In this document: positions 8,413 through 18,571 of the stretch, piece after piece
Position numbering within the stretch: position 1 is the stretch's first letter
How the letters are laid out: every line of letters starts with the position of its first letter
Source: Acidobacteriota bacterium
Lineage (GTDB): Bacteria > Acidobacteriota > Blastocatellia > Pyrinomonadales > Pyrinomonadaceae
Assembly: GCA_025463135.1 (NCBI GenBank)
Contig: JAOAPY010000031.1
Span: 62,001-126,000, forward strand
Direction: 5' to 3'
Length of the DNA stretch: 64,000 nt
Translations under genes and position numbers: made by a program
The notes under the pieces: model-generated
The model's input: only the letters and a program-made list of their open reading frames with translations
What the model was told of the DNA's origin: nothing
Database searches by the model: none

Positions 8413-10236
8413 TTACCGTCGCCCGATCCGCCACAACTCGAACTGTTCCTGATCGAATCCCTTTAATGGAATCTCAAATCGTTCAGCAGCGAGCTCTCCC
8501 TCCGGACTATCGATCATCTCGCGCACCTGCGGATCTTCATACACTGGACGCGAGATTATCACATCGTTGCCGGTCGAAAGTCCTTCCAGACGCGCCGCCA
8601 TGTTCACGGTCGAGCCAAAATAATCCAGGCGATCATTTAGAGTCACAGCGATGCAGGGACCAGTATGTAATCCGGCCTTCAGTATCAGCGCCGGTGATCC
8701 GTCGGGTGGCGCCGCCAGAATTTGTTGTGCCTTGAGCATCGCCCTCAAGGCATTCTCCGGTTCCCGAAACACTGCCATCACGGCATCACCGATTGTCTTT
8801 ACCAGAGCTCCCTCTTCCGCGGCGATCGCCTGCTTCAGCACATCGAAATGATTCATCACCCGCCCGAATGCCGTCGCGTCGCCGATCTCGCGATACATCC
8901 GTGTTGAGTTGCGTAGATCCGTGAACAGGACAGTCATGGTGCCCACCGAAATCTGCTGCCCGGAACGCAGCGCTTCGCTCGAGAATAAGTCGCGAAAGAC
9001 CTGAAGGGCGGTTACCTCCGCGGCGGTGACGGCTTGATCGCTCCACGCCAAACGTTCGAGTATGAACAACTGCTCAGCCTCAGTAGTGTTTTCAATATAC
9101 AGCAACGCTTCCGTGCTGAGTCTCAGTACTTCGTTGGGCCAACCGGCAGGTGAGATCCTGATGGTTGCCGATTCGTTCGCGTCGTGACTCACCGTCACGT
9201 CCTGCCCTCCGGCCAGTTCCAACGCTCGCAAACGGTACCTTCCCGGCTCGAGCGGCATGGTGAGGGTGCGATTGGTGTGCGCCGGCAGCAGCTGTTGCGC
9301 GACCACATGCGGGGTTCGTTGCGGGCTGCCCATGCAGAACTCCTGGGTTTCCAGGCGGCGCAATAAAGCATTGGGCCGAAACGTAACTTCGACATAGCGA
9401 TCAAAGTTTACCGTGGCATCGATGCGGCATATTTCGCAGTGAATCTGCGAGCTGATGTCGCGCAGCGATCCACCTGTCTCTTTCACACCGCGACAAAGAG
9501 GACAAAGCAGATCCCATTGCAAATCGAGTAGTCCGGCGCGGGTTGCGCGCAAGCAAGTCTCCAGCACCGCACGCCGCGAAACTTTCCAGTCATCGGCCAG
9601 TTCGTAGGGGCGCATGTGGGTTACGGAAAGTTCGTCGCTGCTCTGCGCAAAATCGATCAGGCGATCGACAATGCTCGACTCGGCCCCCTCGCTCAAAAGT
9701 TTTTCCCTGGTGATTCGAGAGCGCGCGAGTGCAGGCGCGGATAGCTCCACGCGAGACTCTGTCGCCGGCGCGAGCGTCTCAACCGAAGCTATCCGATCGT
9801 ACTCTCGGAAAGCGCGGGCAAAGCGGCCGGCGCTAACCAACTTTAGTTGCAGGGGAATTACGATGGCGCCCAACAACGATTTCGGCCGGGCCCAAACACT
9901 GTACTTCAGTTTTGTGCCGCCGTCGGGCAGTGGGGTCAATTCGGCCAGCGCCCGCAGCTGGGCCATCGGTCCTTTGGTGTAAGTGCGGACGACACCGAAC
10001 CGCACCGGGCGCACCCATTCGAACGGTTGCTCTTCCCATTCGACAGCCATGCCATAGATCGACAGGCGCAAACGGCGCCGCGCGTTTTGCAGACGTGCTT
10101 GCTTGCCTGTCGCTACGTCAACCGACGGAACTCCAGTGTCGCGATTGAAGCGGTTGGTATCCGCAACAAAGGACCATAGTTTTTCCGGACTGGCCTCGAG
10201 GTTGTATTCCCAGCTGTAATGGATTTCGCGGCGCAT
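8413..10236 (-). CDS. SRPBCC-DUF5939-class III nucleotide cyclase
   Basis: The 607-residue protein combines three parts. Residues 1-150 are an SRPBCC/START-like domain (HYSWEYNLEASPEKLWSFVA, GTKLKYSVWARPKSLLG). The middle third resembles DUF5939, with a CPLCRG...CEIC pair of cysteine motifs that may bind zinc. Residues about 420-600 are a class III cyclase catalytic domain (TVLFTDLRNSTRMYREIGDA, GALVKTIGDAVMAVFREPEN, GLHTGPCIAVTLNDRLDYFG, GSTVNMAARLEGL). The TVLFTDLRN and KTIGDAVMA segments contain the metal-binding aspartates. It should make cAMP or cGMP, possibly under control of a hydrophobic ligand bound by SRPBCC. A cNMP-binding protein is encoded nearby. Confidence 0.88.
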   Translation of the reverse strand: MRREIHYSWEYNLEASPEKLWSFVADTNRFNRDTGVPSVDVATGKQARLQNARRRLRLSIYGMAVEWEEQPFEWVRPVRFGVVRTYTKGPMAQLRALAELTPLPDGGTKLKYSVWARPKSLLGAIVIPLQLKLVSAGRFARAFREYDRIASVETLAPATESRVELSAPALARSRITREKLLSEGAESSIVDRLIDFAQSSDELSVTHMRPYELADDWKVSRRAVLETCLRATRAGLLDLQWDLLCPLCRGVKETGGSLRDISSQIHCEICRIDATVNFDRYVEVTFRPNALLRRLETQEFCMGSPQRTPHVVAQQLLPAHTNRTLTMPLEPGRYRLRALELAGGQDVTVSHDANESATIRISPAGWPNEVLRLSTEALLYIENTTEAEQLFILERLAWSDQAVTAAEVTALQVFRDLFSSEALRSGQQISVGTMTVLFTDLRNSTRMYREIGDATAFGRVMNHFDVLKQAIAAEEGALVKTIGDAVMAVFREPENALRAMLKAQQILAAPPDGSPALILKAGLHTGPCIAVTLNDRLDYFGSTVNMAARLEGLSTGNDVIISRPVYEDPQVREMIDSPEGELAAERFEIPLKGFDQEQFELWRIGRR

Positions 10237-10338
10237 AACCAGAAGTCAGAGATCAGAGGTCGGCTGAATTGATTAGCATCAGCTTCTGACTCGCTGATCG
10301 CGAAGTTTCTAGACTCTGACTTCTTACCTCTGGTCTTT

Positions 10339-10860
10339 TCAGACTTCCTTGTATTCTGAGTCCACGTCTTCGTCAGAAAAAGCGACGCGATAGTTCTTCG
10401 ACTGCAGCTGTGTCGTGATCAGAAGATCGGTCTTGGTCTTGAGTAGATCGGCGCGGTTGTAGACTGATAGTTCGAAATTATAGCCGTGGGTGATCGCATC
10501 CTTGGGGCAGGCCTCGACGCAGTAACCGCAGAAGATGCAGCGGCCGTAATCGATGTTATAGACCTCAGCAAAACGCTCGTCGACACCGGTACGTTCGGCG
10601 GGCGATCGCGGGTCGTCTTTGGCGATGATGTAAATGCACTCTGATGGGCAAGCCGCGGCGCAGAGAAAACAGGCGACGCATTTCTCCTTGCCATTCTCAT
10701 CGACGTGCAGCAAATGCTGGCCTCGATAACGGGGCTGGACCGTCACCGGCTCTTCCGGATACTGCACCGTCCACTTCCGTTTGGGAATGTAGGACAAGGT
10801 CACACCCATACCCTGGATGATGGCTTTCGTTGATTGGATTACGTCCGTAATGATTGACAT
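10339..10860 (-). CDS. nuoI: NADH-quinone oxidoreductase subunit I
   Basis: The 173-residue iron-sulfur protein carries two 4Fe-4S ferredoxin motifs: CVACFLCAAACP (C61, C64, C67, C71) and CIFCGYCVEACP (C108, C111, C114, C118). The spacing and the N-terminal TLSYIPKRKWTVQYPEE context are those of NuoI/NDUFS8, which carries clusters N6a and N6b in the peripheral arm of respiratory complex I. The C-terminal tail (LLITTQLQSKNYRVAFSDED) is species-specific. No other nuo gene is visible in the window, so this subunit is encoded outside a complete nuo operon here. Confidence 0.93.
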   Translation of the reverse strand: MSIITDVIQSTKAIIQGMGVTLSYIPKRKWTVQYPEEPVTVQPRYRGQHLLHVDENGKEKCVACFLCAAACPSECIYIIAKDDPRSPAERTGVDERFAEVYNIDYGRCIFCGYCVEACPKDAITHGYNFELSVYNRADLLKTKTDLLITTQLQSKNYRVAFSDEDVDSEYKEV

Positions 10861-10869
10861 GGTTTTGAA

Positions 10870-10955
10870 TTTCGGATTGCCATTTCGATTTGCAAGTTTG
10901 AGAGCGTCGATTGCCCTTCCTCTCTGCGCTTGGCCCTTCGCTCTTTGCCCCTCAG
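10870..10955. repeat. Degenerate CTTTG low-complexity tract
   Basis: A pyrimidine-rich stretch with CTTCGCTCTTTGCCCCTC-like units separates nuoI from the zinc-ribbon/NTF2-like gene. It is a weak, single-arm relative of the CTTTGGTC family. Confidence 0.4.
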
Positions 10956-11845
10956 TTTTGCGCTTCCTTTACCTGAGAGACTTCGGACGAAACGGCCTGC
11001 CAGCGGCCGTCGCGCCAAACGAATTTATCCGTGAAACGCAGCACGAGATTCTCTTCTTTTCCCGAGCTCTCCAGACTAACCAGGCCGGTGAGCGTCGCCC
11101 GACTGCCATTCAGCGCCAGCTTTAGACTTTGAAATTCCCAACGCTTAACTGTGGGGTCAGGTTTGATGTCTCTTAGATAGTCGGCTTTGCCCTGCATTGA
11201 GCCGTTCGACTGAGTACCAACGTAATCATCAGCCAGGATCTTTGCCAACTTCTTCTTGTCCGCGTTGAGGTTTGCCGCGGTCCATTCATCCTCAATATTT
11301 TTCAGATCCTCGAACACCGCTTCTTGATCGGTCGGAGGCGTCGCATTGTCGTTTGCATTCTCGTTGCTATTTTCGTTCTCGTTGTTCCCGAATGAATTCG
11401 TGTTCGCGTTCAGGTTTGAGTTGGAATTGGTGTTTGTTTCCGGACTGGGATTAGAGGGAACAAAGACCGGACGATTCTCATTCCGGTTTTTTGCCGCCCT
11501 CATCATATTGGGCACCACGATCGCGGCTGCGATCCCCAGACCCGCCAGCACAAGTAATAGTAACGCCAGGAAGCCAACCACCCAGGGCCATAGTTTCTTT
11601 TTCGGCGCAGCCGGTGGAGGCGCAGGGAAGTGTGGCGGCGGCTGATAAGCCGGACCTTTCCAATCGCCGGCTGCTACTTTTTGTTCTTCAGACGATCCGG
11701 AGGTGTGCCCACCAGAGGGTGAGACGATTGTCGCTTCGGCGTCGTAGGCAGGCGTATCCGTTATGACTAATGGCGTGCCGTCTTCAATACAGAAACTCAG
11801 GTTGGGATCCGTAAAGGTTCGGTTACAAGTAGGACAACGCTTCAT
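10952..11845 (-). CDS. Zinc-ribbon, membrane-anchored NTF2-like (DUF4440) protein
   Basis: From the ATG at 11845 the product has 297 residues. It starts with MKRCPTCNRTFTDPNLSFC followed by IEDGTPL, a CPTC...C-DGTPL module. A proline-rich linker, one TM helix (WVVGFLALLLLVLAGLGIAA, about 93-115) and a long Asn-rich spacer (repeats of NSNSNLNANTN) follow. The C-terminal 110 residues (EAVFEDLKNIEDEWTAANLN, ILADDYVGTQSNGSMQGKAD) resemble the DUF4440/NTF2-like fold. The open frame extends upstream to a TTG, but the neighbouring gene starts identically with MKxCPTC, supporting the ATG. Probably a membrane protein with an extracytoplasmic NTF2-like domain; function unknown. Confidence 0.8.
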   Translation of the reverse strand: MKRCPTCNRTFTDPNLSFCIEDGTPLVITDTPAYDAEATIVSPSGGHTSGSSEEQKVAAGDWKGPAYQPPPHFPAPPPAAPKKKLWPWVVGFLALLLLVLAGLGIAAAIVVPNMMRAAKNRNENRPVFVPSNPSPETNTNSNSNLNANTNSFGNNENENSNENANDNATPPTDQEAVFEDLKNIEDEWTAANLNADKKKLAKILADDYVGTQSNGSMQGKADYLRDIKPDPTVKRWEFQSLKLALNGSRATLTGLVSLESSGKEENLVLRFTDKFVWRDGRWQAVSSEVSQVKEAQN

Positions 11846-11860
11846 TATTATCCATCTGCT

Positions 11861-11883
11861 GTAGCGCAACTGTTAGTTTGCGT
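11861..11883. repeat. GTAGCGCAAC palindrome, single copy
   Basis: A 23-base palindrome beginning GTAGCGCAAC and ending GTTAGTTTGCGT, of the same family as the pair at 14166-14249. It lies just upstream of the zinc-ribbon/DUF4440 gene. Confidence 0.65.
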
Positions 11884-11971
11884 CCACGTTGAAGGCCGCT
11901 CAATCACGCACACCCGGGGTCCCCGGTGGGCCGCGCCGCTGGGTGCCCTTACGGTGTGCGTTACAAAGCAA

Positions 11972-12544
11972 CTATCTCGAGGCCGCATTAATAATCATCG
12001 CAATGATCCAGATGGCAAATATCGCCAGGTGCACCAGCAACACTATTCCGCCAGTGGCCATTCCAACAATCGCCAGCGGCTTGCCGCCATACTGCGTCGG
12101 GTTCTTCTTGACCTGTGACAACGCCACAATGCCAAGTATGATCGCCAGGATTCCCATTGGCAACCCCAGGCAAAGCCAGCCAATCGTGATACTGGCAAGT
12201 CCGAAAATCAGAGACAAAAGTCCCATCGTCGTTTGCTGTTGTTGTTGACGAACCGCCGGATACATCGGCGCCGGCGGCGGAGTCCATGCGGGGACGGGCG
12301 GAGTTTCATTGGCCCAACGGTACGGCTCCGGCGTGGGTGTTACCAGTGGCGGAGTACCGGCGCCATATTCAGTGGGGCGCGGAGCGGAAAAGACTTCGGT
12401 GGCCGGAGGATCTGCGAAGATCCTGGTCGCCTGCGCATCCGCGCCGAAAGGATTTGCGCCGGCCAAAAGGGGCGTACCATCATCTGTGCAATAACCCAGA
12501 TCGTCATCATCAAAATTGGCGCTACAAGTGGGACAGTGTTTCAT
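11972..12544 (-). CDS. Zinc-ribbon plus DUF4190 membrane protein
   Basis: The 190-residue product starts with MKHCPTCSANFDDDDLGYC then TDDGTPL, the same N-terminal module as its downstream neighbour. A Pro-rich linker (PVPAWTPPPAPMYP) and a DUF4190 domain follow: TM (LSLIFGLASITIGWLCLGLP), GILAIILGIVALSQVKKNP, GGKPLAIVGMATGGIVLLVH, and a final TM helix. DUF4190 is a small membrane domain of unknown function, often fused to zinc ribbons. Both genes are minus strand, about 125 bases apart. The ATG context (TAATAACTCGGG upstream on the plus strand) gives no strong ribosome binding site. Confidence 0.82.
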   Translation of the reverse strand: MKHCPTCSANFDDDDLGYCTDDGTPLLAGANPFGADAQATRIFADPPATEVFSAPRPTEYGAGTPPLVTPTPEPYRWANETPPVPAWTPPPAPMYPAVRQQQQQTTMGLLSLIFGLASITIGWLCLGLPMGILAIILGIVALSQVKKNPTQYGGKPLAIVGMATGGIVLLVHLAIFAIWIIAMIINAASR

Positions 12545-12613
12545 AATAACTCGGGCGATGGACCGCAGACGATGACGATCTAAATCAGCTCATCATCTAT
12601 TGTCTGTCGTCTC

Positions 12614-13030
12614 CTAAACGATTTCAAGGTTGCTAAAAAAGTAAGCAATTTCGATCGCTGCATTTTCGTCAGAGTCGGAACCGTGCGTGGCGTTTTCGCC
12701 CACTGAATCGCCGAATTCTTTTCGCAGCGTGCCTTCCTCGGCCCCAGCGGGATCGGTTGCTCCCATTAAATCGCGCCAGGCTTTGACCGCGCCTTCCTTT
12801 TCCAGAACCATCACTACGCACGGTGCACTGGACATAAACTCCGTCAGACCAGCAAAGAAAGGCCGTTCGCGATGAACCGCGTAAAAACCCTCTGCTTCTT
12901 TCAGAGTCAGATGCACCAGTTTCAGCGCGCGAATCTTGAACCCGCTGTCGTTAATACGTTGAATGATGTTGCCAATGTTCCCGGCGCGAACGGCGTCGGG
13001 TTTGATAATGCCAAAAGTTTGATTGTTCAT
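12614..13030 (-). CDS. ndk: Nucleoside diphosphate kinase
   Basis: The 138-residue protein transfers the gamma phosphate of ATP to NDPs through a phosphohistidine. It has the ATP-binding start TFGIIKPDAVRAGNIGNII, KALKLVHL-type strand, RPFFAGLTEFMSSAP, and the active-site motif NATHGSDS with H116. The length is typical of bacterial Ndk. It lies between sucD and the zinc-ribbon genes on the same strand; ndk near sucCD is a recurring arrangement that fits coupling of succinyl-CoA synthetase GTP/ATP to the nucleotide pool. Confidence 0.97.
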   Translation of the reverse strand: MNNQTFGIIKPDAVRAGNIGNIIQRINDSGFKIRALKLVHLTLKEAEGFYAVHRERPFFAGLTEFMSSAPCVVMVLEKEGAVKAWRDLMGATDPAGAEEGTLRKEFGDSVGENATHGSDSDENAAIEIAYFFSNLEIV

Positions 13031-13050
13031 TTACTAAACGAGACTATCCT

Positions 13051-13170
13051 TTGTATTTGGGTTTTTGGTCTTTGGTCTTTGGTTTTTGAACTGCATAGAA
13101 CTAAGGCTTCCATGAGCTAACGATCAAAGATCAAAGACCAAAGACCTAAGACCAAAGACCAAAGACCTTT
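13051..13170. repeat. CTTTGGTC-type inverted repeat
   Basis: The left arm is a GGTTTTTGGTCTTTGGTCTT tract at about 13059-13088. The right arm, about 13120-13168, is its inverted copy (CAAAGACCAAAGACCTAAGA). The two face each other across about 30 bases between ndk and sucD, so a transcript could form a strong hairpin. Same family as 4611-4800. Confidence 0.75.
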
Positions 13171-14041
13171 ATTGAAGCAAGTTTTTCATGGCCGACCCAA
13201 TATCCGCAGGCGACTTCACCACATGAATCCCAGCCTTAGTGAGCGCTTGCATCTTTTCCGCCGCGGTTCCCTTCCCGCCGGCGATGATTGCTCCCGCATG
13301 GCCCATGCGTCGGCCGGGCGGCGCGGTTTGTCCGGCGATGAAAGCGACAATCGGCTTAGTCACATACTCATTTGCGAAAGCTGCTGCCTCTTCTTCCGCG
13401 GTGCCGCCGATTTCGCCGATCATGACGATGCCGTCGGTCTCGTCATCATCCTGAAAAAGTCGCAACGCATCCACGTGCGAGGTGCCGACGATTGGATCGC
13501 CGCCAATACCAATCGCGCTCGATTGGCCCAGACCCAGGGCGGTCAATTGGCCCACCGCTTCATAAGTCAGCGTGCCGGAGCGCGAAACGACACCTACTCG
13601 CCCTTCGCGATGAATGTGACCGGGCATGATGCCGATCTTGCACTTGCCGGGACTGATGATGCCGGGGCAGTTGGGACCAATCAAACGTGTCGCGGTCCGG
13701 TCACGCAGGTACTCTTTTACTTTCACCATATCGAGCGTGGGAATTCCTTCAGTGATGCAAACAACTACCGGGATCCCGGCGTCGGCCGCTTCCATAATAG
13801 CTTCGGCGGCGAAGGGAGGCGGCACATAGATCACTGTGGCATTCGCGCCGGCTTCTTTTACGGCATCGGCGACGGTATTAAAGACCGGAATGTTTTCATG
13901 CGTGGTGCCGCCTTTGCCCGGTGTAACACCGCCGACAACATTGGTCCCATATTCGACCATTTGTTTTGTATGAAAGGTGCCTTCCTTGCCGGTGATGCCT
14001 TGTACGACCAGGCGTGTGCTCTTGTTAACGAGAACGCTCAA
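13169..14041 (-). CDS. sucD: Succinyl-CoA synthetase alpha subunit
   Basis: The 290-residue protein is the alpha subunit of succinate-CoA ligase, converting succinyl-CoA, ADP and Pi to succinate, CoA and ATP in the TCA cycle. It has the CoA-binding Rossmann start ([20 protein letters not shown]), [32 protein letters not shown], and the ligase part ending in [16 protein letters not shown] with the phosphohistidine H248. The beta subunit sucC lies at 16378-17538 on the same strand, but a beta-CASP gene and a MauE-like gene intervene. This is unusual, since sucC and sucD are normally adjacent. Confidence 0.96.
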   Translation of the reverse strand: MSVLVNKSTRLVVQGITGKEGTFHTKQMVEYGTNVVGGVTPGKGGTTHENIPVFNTVADAVKEAGANATVIYVPPPFAAEAIMEAADAGIPVVVCITEGIPTLDMVKVKEYLRDRTATRLIGPNCPGIISPGKCKIGIMPGHIHREGRVGVVSRSGTLTYEAVGQLTALGLGQSSAIGIGGDPIVGTSHVDALRLFQDDDETDGIVMIGEIGGTAEEEAAAFANEYVTKPIVAFIAGQTAPPGRRMGHAGAIIAGGKGTAAEKMQALTKAGIHVVKSPADIGSAMKNLLQ

Positions 14042-14165
14042 TTGATGTTGCTCCTCAAAAGTCTCTTCACGATTTCGTTGAAAATAAATTGCGTTTGATG
14101 ATTACGAAGTATAGCCGACGCGTCGCTTTGCGCGCCAACGATGCGTTGTGGCCGGGCCATCGGTT

Positions 14166-14249
14166 GTAACGCAAACGGTTAGTTTGCGAACGGTTCCTTC
14201 CACTCACTCGAGCGGTAGGTACGTCACGCAAACTAACAGTTAGCGTTAC
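14166..14249. repeat. GTAACGCAAAC palindrome pair
   Basis: The left copy GTAACGCAAACGGTTAGTTT runs from 14166 to 14188. The right copy is its inverted relative at 14227-14249 (CGCAAACTAACAGTTAGCGT...). About 38 bases lie between. The right copy contains the TAA stop of the adjacent beta-CASP gene. Confidence 0.8.
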
Positions 14250-15646
14250 AGCTCAAAATGTTCGCCATACTGTGGTACTTCTACAGTCCAGCCAAAGCGT
14301 TCCCGAATATGCTCGGCCATGGCATTCGCGGGCGCCGGCTCGCCGTGCGTCAGAAAAGTTCGGCGCGGTGCGGACGGCATTCCTTCCAACCAATGAAGAA
14401 TCTCTTGCCAATCCGCGTGGGCTGAAAAGCCGCCGATTTTTTCGAGCCGGCAGCGCACTGGTATCCATTGGCCCAAAATCTTCACTTCACTCTGCCCGTC
14501 CTGAATCCGCCGGCCGAGGGTGCCGGCCGCTTGATAGCCGACGAACACCAGGGTGGCCTCGGGATTTGGCACGAGCCGAATGGCGTGATGCAGGACGCGA
14601 CCGCCCGTCATCATTCCTGAGGCGCTGACGATGACGCGCGCGCCTTCGGCTGAATTAATCCGCTTCGACTCTTCGCGAGTCGAACAGGTGAGCATCGAAT
14701 GCGTGCGCAGTGGGTGCTCATGTTTTGCAAGCACGGACGCATAAGCCTCGTCCTGCTCTTCAGTTCGTTTGCTGTAAGCAATGGTCGCTGCTGAAGCCAT
14801 CGGCGAATCAACACAAACCGGCAGGATGGGAATGCGCTTCTCATCTTCGAGCTCGCGGATCAAATAAACGATCTCCTGGGTTCGTCCCACAGCAAAAGCC
14901 GGAATCAAGACGGGCGCATTTCGAGCGGCTGCGTCCTTGATGATGCGCGCCAACTCATCTTTCGGTTCCGCCGGCGCATGCAGGCGATCACCATAGGTTG
15001 ATTCGCAAACAAGATAGTCACAGGCAGGAGGACTGACCGGATCCCTGATGATTGGTTGATCGTAATGACCCAGGTCGCCCGAAAAAAGTATAGTTCGGCC
15101 GCTTTGGTCGTCGCCCGCTCCAGCCAACTTAACGAGCACCAAACTGGAGCCCAGGATGTGACCGGCAATGCGAAACTCTGCTTGCACACCCTTAGCCACG
15201 TTCACCGGTCCGCCGGTATTGCCAACCCATTGAATGAGTTCCAAAGTCCGCAGCGCATCTGCTTCGGTGTAAAGAGGCAGGGCCGGCGAATGTTTCGTGA
15301 TCTTGTGGCGGTTGCGATAGTGAGCATCTTCTTCCTGCAGGCGGGCTGCATCGGGTAAGAGAATCTTCAGCAGATCCGCGGTGCCGCGCGAGCAATAGAT
15401 TGGTCCATGAAAGCCTTGCGAGATTAGTCGCGGCAGATATCCGGTATGATCGATGTGGGCATGCGTGATGAGAATCGCGTTAATGGTTCGGGGATCGAAG
15501 GGCGGCTCTTGCCAATTGCGCTCGCGAAGCTCTTTCAGACCCTGGAACATGCCGCAGTCAACCAGCACGCGCGCCCCATCCGTCTCAAGCAGATACTTTG
15601 ATCCGGTAACGGTACCGACCCCACCCCAAAACGAAATAGTTACCAA
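14246..15646 (-). CDS. Beta-CASP RNA-processing metallohydrolase
   Basis: The 466-residue protein is a metallo-beta-lactamase of the CPSF73/YsH1 branch. It has the zinc motif THAHIDHTGYLPRL (H62, H64, D66, H67), GHILGSSLV and FSGDLGHYD, then the beta-CASP insertion and the specificity motifs SGMMTGGRVLHH and FSAHADWQEILHWL. Related bacterial enzymes are endo- or exoribonucleases, while some act on other phosphodiesters. The C-terminal RNA-specificity motif FLTHGEPAPANAMA matches the Rnase/CPSF type. The stop codon falls within a palindromic repeat, and the gene separates sucC from sucD. Confidence 0.93.
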   Translation of the reverse strand: MVTISFWGGVGTVTGSKYLLETDGARVLVDCGMFQGLKELRERNWQEPPFDPRTINAILITHAHIDHTGYLPRLISQGFHGPIYCSRGTADLLKILLPDAARLQEEDAHYRNRHKITKHSPALPLYTEADALRTLELIQWVGNTGGPVNVAKGVQAEFRIAGHILGSSLVLVKLAGAGDDQSGRTILFSGDLGHYDQPIIRDPVSPPACDYLVCESTYGDRLHAPAEPKDELARIIKDAAARNAPVLIPAFAVGRTQEIVYLIRELEDEKRIPILPVCVDSPMASAATIAYSKRTEEQDEAYASVLAKHEHPLRTHSMLTCSTREESKRINSAEGARVIVSASGMMTGGRVLHHAIRLVPNPEATLVFVGYQAAGTLGRRIQDGQSEVKILGQWIPVRCRLEKIGGFSAHADWQEILHWLEGMPSAPRRTFLTHGEPAPANAMAEHIRERFGWTVEVPQYGEHFEL

Positions 15647-15755
15647 GCTGGACTCCTCGGAAATTAGAACTTGCTATCAATCTGCCAGGGGCGGATGGGC
15701 GCTGCCGCGACCCCTCGCTAAGAGTTTTCTTTACTCTTCATCGCCCGGCAAACAT

Positions 15756-15776
15756 CACAGACTGAAGTCTGTGCTA
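15756..15776. repeat. GTAG-type CAGACTTCAGTCTG palindrome, single copy
   Basis: CACAGACTGAAGTCTGTGCT followed by AC; read on the minus strand this is GTAGCACAGACTTCAGTCTG, with a GTAG head. It follows directly on the stop codon (TAA) of the MauE-like gene. The same palindrome is present as a facing pair at 25731-25788. Confidence 0.8.
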
Positions 15777-15777
15777 C

Positions 15778-16233
15778 TTAACATGAAACACCTAAAGGAA
15801 GCTTCCGCTTTCGAGATCCAAAAAAAACAATGATGACGGGAATTAGCAATGCAAGATTCCGCAAAGCAGTCTTGACACCCAACTGGCTGGCGATAATCCC
15901 GCCAAAGCAACCACATTCGAGCGGTTCACCATGCAGTACGTAAACGTAATAAAGCGCGAAGCCGCTGAACCCGATTAACAGCAAGCCACCCAGGAGCGCT
16001 CCGACTCTGACGGTGCGTCGGAACAGGAGTAACAACGCGGCAACGATCTCGGCGGCGATGATCGCAATCGTCGCCGGCCACATCCAGCGCGCGTAGTTAA
16101 AGCCCGACGCACTCAGCAGTTCCCCTACGTTTAAGGAAAAGGGTTTGACGATTGCGATCTTGGCGCCGGCTGTGAACAGGAACAATGCCGCCAGGCCATA
16201 GCGCGAAATTTGAACGAGCCAGCGAAGTATCAT
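15778..16233 (-). CDS. MauE/DoxX-like membrane protein
   Basis: The 151-residue protein has four hydrophobic helices (GLAALFLFTAGAKIAIV, WPATIAIIAAEIVAALLLLF, VGALLGGLLLIGFSGFALYY, RNLALLIPVIIVFFG), the layout of the MauE/DoxX family. A conserved CGCFGG motif sits in the periplasmic/loop region, and MauE-type proteins with such cysteines may help in disulfide or redox maturation of exported proteins. No partner such as a thioredoxin gene is adjacent, and it instead sits between sucC and the beta-CASP gene. Function cannot be fixed from sequence. Confidence 0.8.
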   Translation of the reverse strand: MILRWLVQISRYGLAALFLFTAGAKIAIVKPFSLNVGELLSASGFNYARWMWPATIAIIAAEIVAALLLLFRRTVRVGALLGGLLLIGFSGFALYYVYVLHGEPLECGCFGGIIASQLGVKTALRNLALLIPVIIVFFGSRKRKLPLGVSC

Positions 16234-16377
16234 TTTGATCTGAATAATAAAGGTGGGTCCAGCTTAAGTCCCGCAGCGGCGCGCTGCAAAAGGAAACCTA
16301 ATACAATGGAAAACTAACCGACTAGACCATTCTTCATATCTCTCTTAGTGACTTTGCACCTTCTTGCGGGAAATTCC

Positions 16378-17884
<1,507 letters not shown>

Positions 17885-18313
17885 ATGAGCGACGTCATAG
17901 TAACCTCTGTCAAGAACCTGCAGAACGAAGTGGCTTACGGCAACTATCATACGTTGCTTACCGATGAGCCTATCGAAGCCGGCGGCGACGATGCGGGGCC
18001 GGATCCTTACACGCTGGTGCTGGCCGCGCTCGGAAGTTGCATTTCAATGACTGTGACGCTTTATGCGCGACGCAAAGCCTGGCCTCTTGAACGTGTCACC
18101 GTCCGACTGAGGGCACAACGTGTCCATGCGCAGGATTGCGCCGAGTGCACTCGTTCAACGGATGGCTTTATTCATCGCATTCAGCGTGCGGTGAACTTTG
18201 AAGGCGATTTAAGTGAAGACCAGATCGCGCGCTTGCACGAGATCGCGCACAAGTGCCCGGTCCATAAAATGCTCACTTCCGAAATTGTGATTTCGGAATT
18301 ATTGGAGAGCTGA
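17885..18313 (+). CDS. OsmC-family peroxiredoxin
   Basis: The 142-residue protein is an OsmC/Ohr-like thiol peroxidase that reduces organic or fatty-acid hydroperoxides. The reactive cysteines are C52 (GSCISMTVTLYARRK) and C123 (HKCPVHKMLTSE), matching the paired cysteines of the family. The N-terminal QNEVAYGNYHTLLTDEPIEA and LAALGSC are also characteristic. The ATG has an AAGGAG ribosome binding site at the expected distance. It stands alone with a hairpin following. Confidence 0.93.
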   Translation: MSDVIVTSVKNLQNEVAYGNYHTLLTDEPIEAGGDDAGPDPYTLVLAALGSCISMTVTLYARRKAWPLERVTVRLRAQRVHAQDCAECTRSTDGFIHRIQRAVNFEGDLSEDQIARLHEIAHKCPVHKMLTSEIVISELLES

Positions 18314-18320
18314 ACTGACC

Positions 18321-18395
18321 CTTTGCGGCTCGCGCCTTTGTGGGAACGGGTTTTGATGAGTAGCGATCTCCCCCAAAGGCGCTAAGCTCGCAAAG
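18321..18395. repeat. CTTTGCGGCTCGCGCC hairpin
   Basis: The left arm CTTTGCGGCTCGCGCCTTTG (18321-18340) pairs with CAAAGGCGCTAAGCTCGCAA (18373-18392), with about 30 bases between. The hairpin starts 8 bases after the OsmC stop, so it could terminate transcription. It resembles the CTTTGCGTGCTTTGCG family at 42592 and 59826. Confidence 0.65.
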
Positions 18396-18571
18396 AAAAT
18401 TTAGTTCGCAAGTGTTTGGCTGTAATCCCTACCCCTACTGATCTTCGTTGTTATTATCCGTCCTGCTCCCCTCCCGCCAAAAAATCGCGAAATGGAATGG
18501 CAGGCTTTGTCATTACTTAGTGAAAAGCTTTTTCGGCAGTTCAAAAATTCCGCCCAGACAGGGAGGCCCCC

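Noticed and set aside
13172-14098. 308-codon plus-strand open frame opposite sucD
   Set aside because: Entirely antisense to sucD; composition matches the complement of a real gene.
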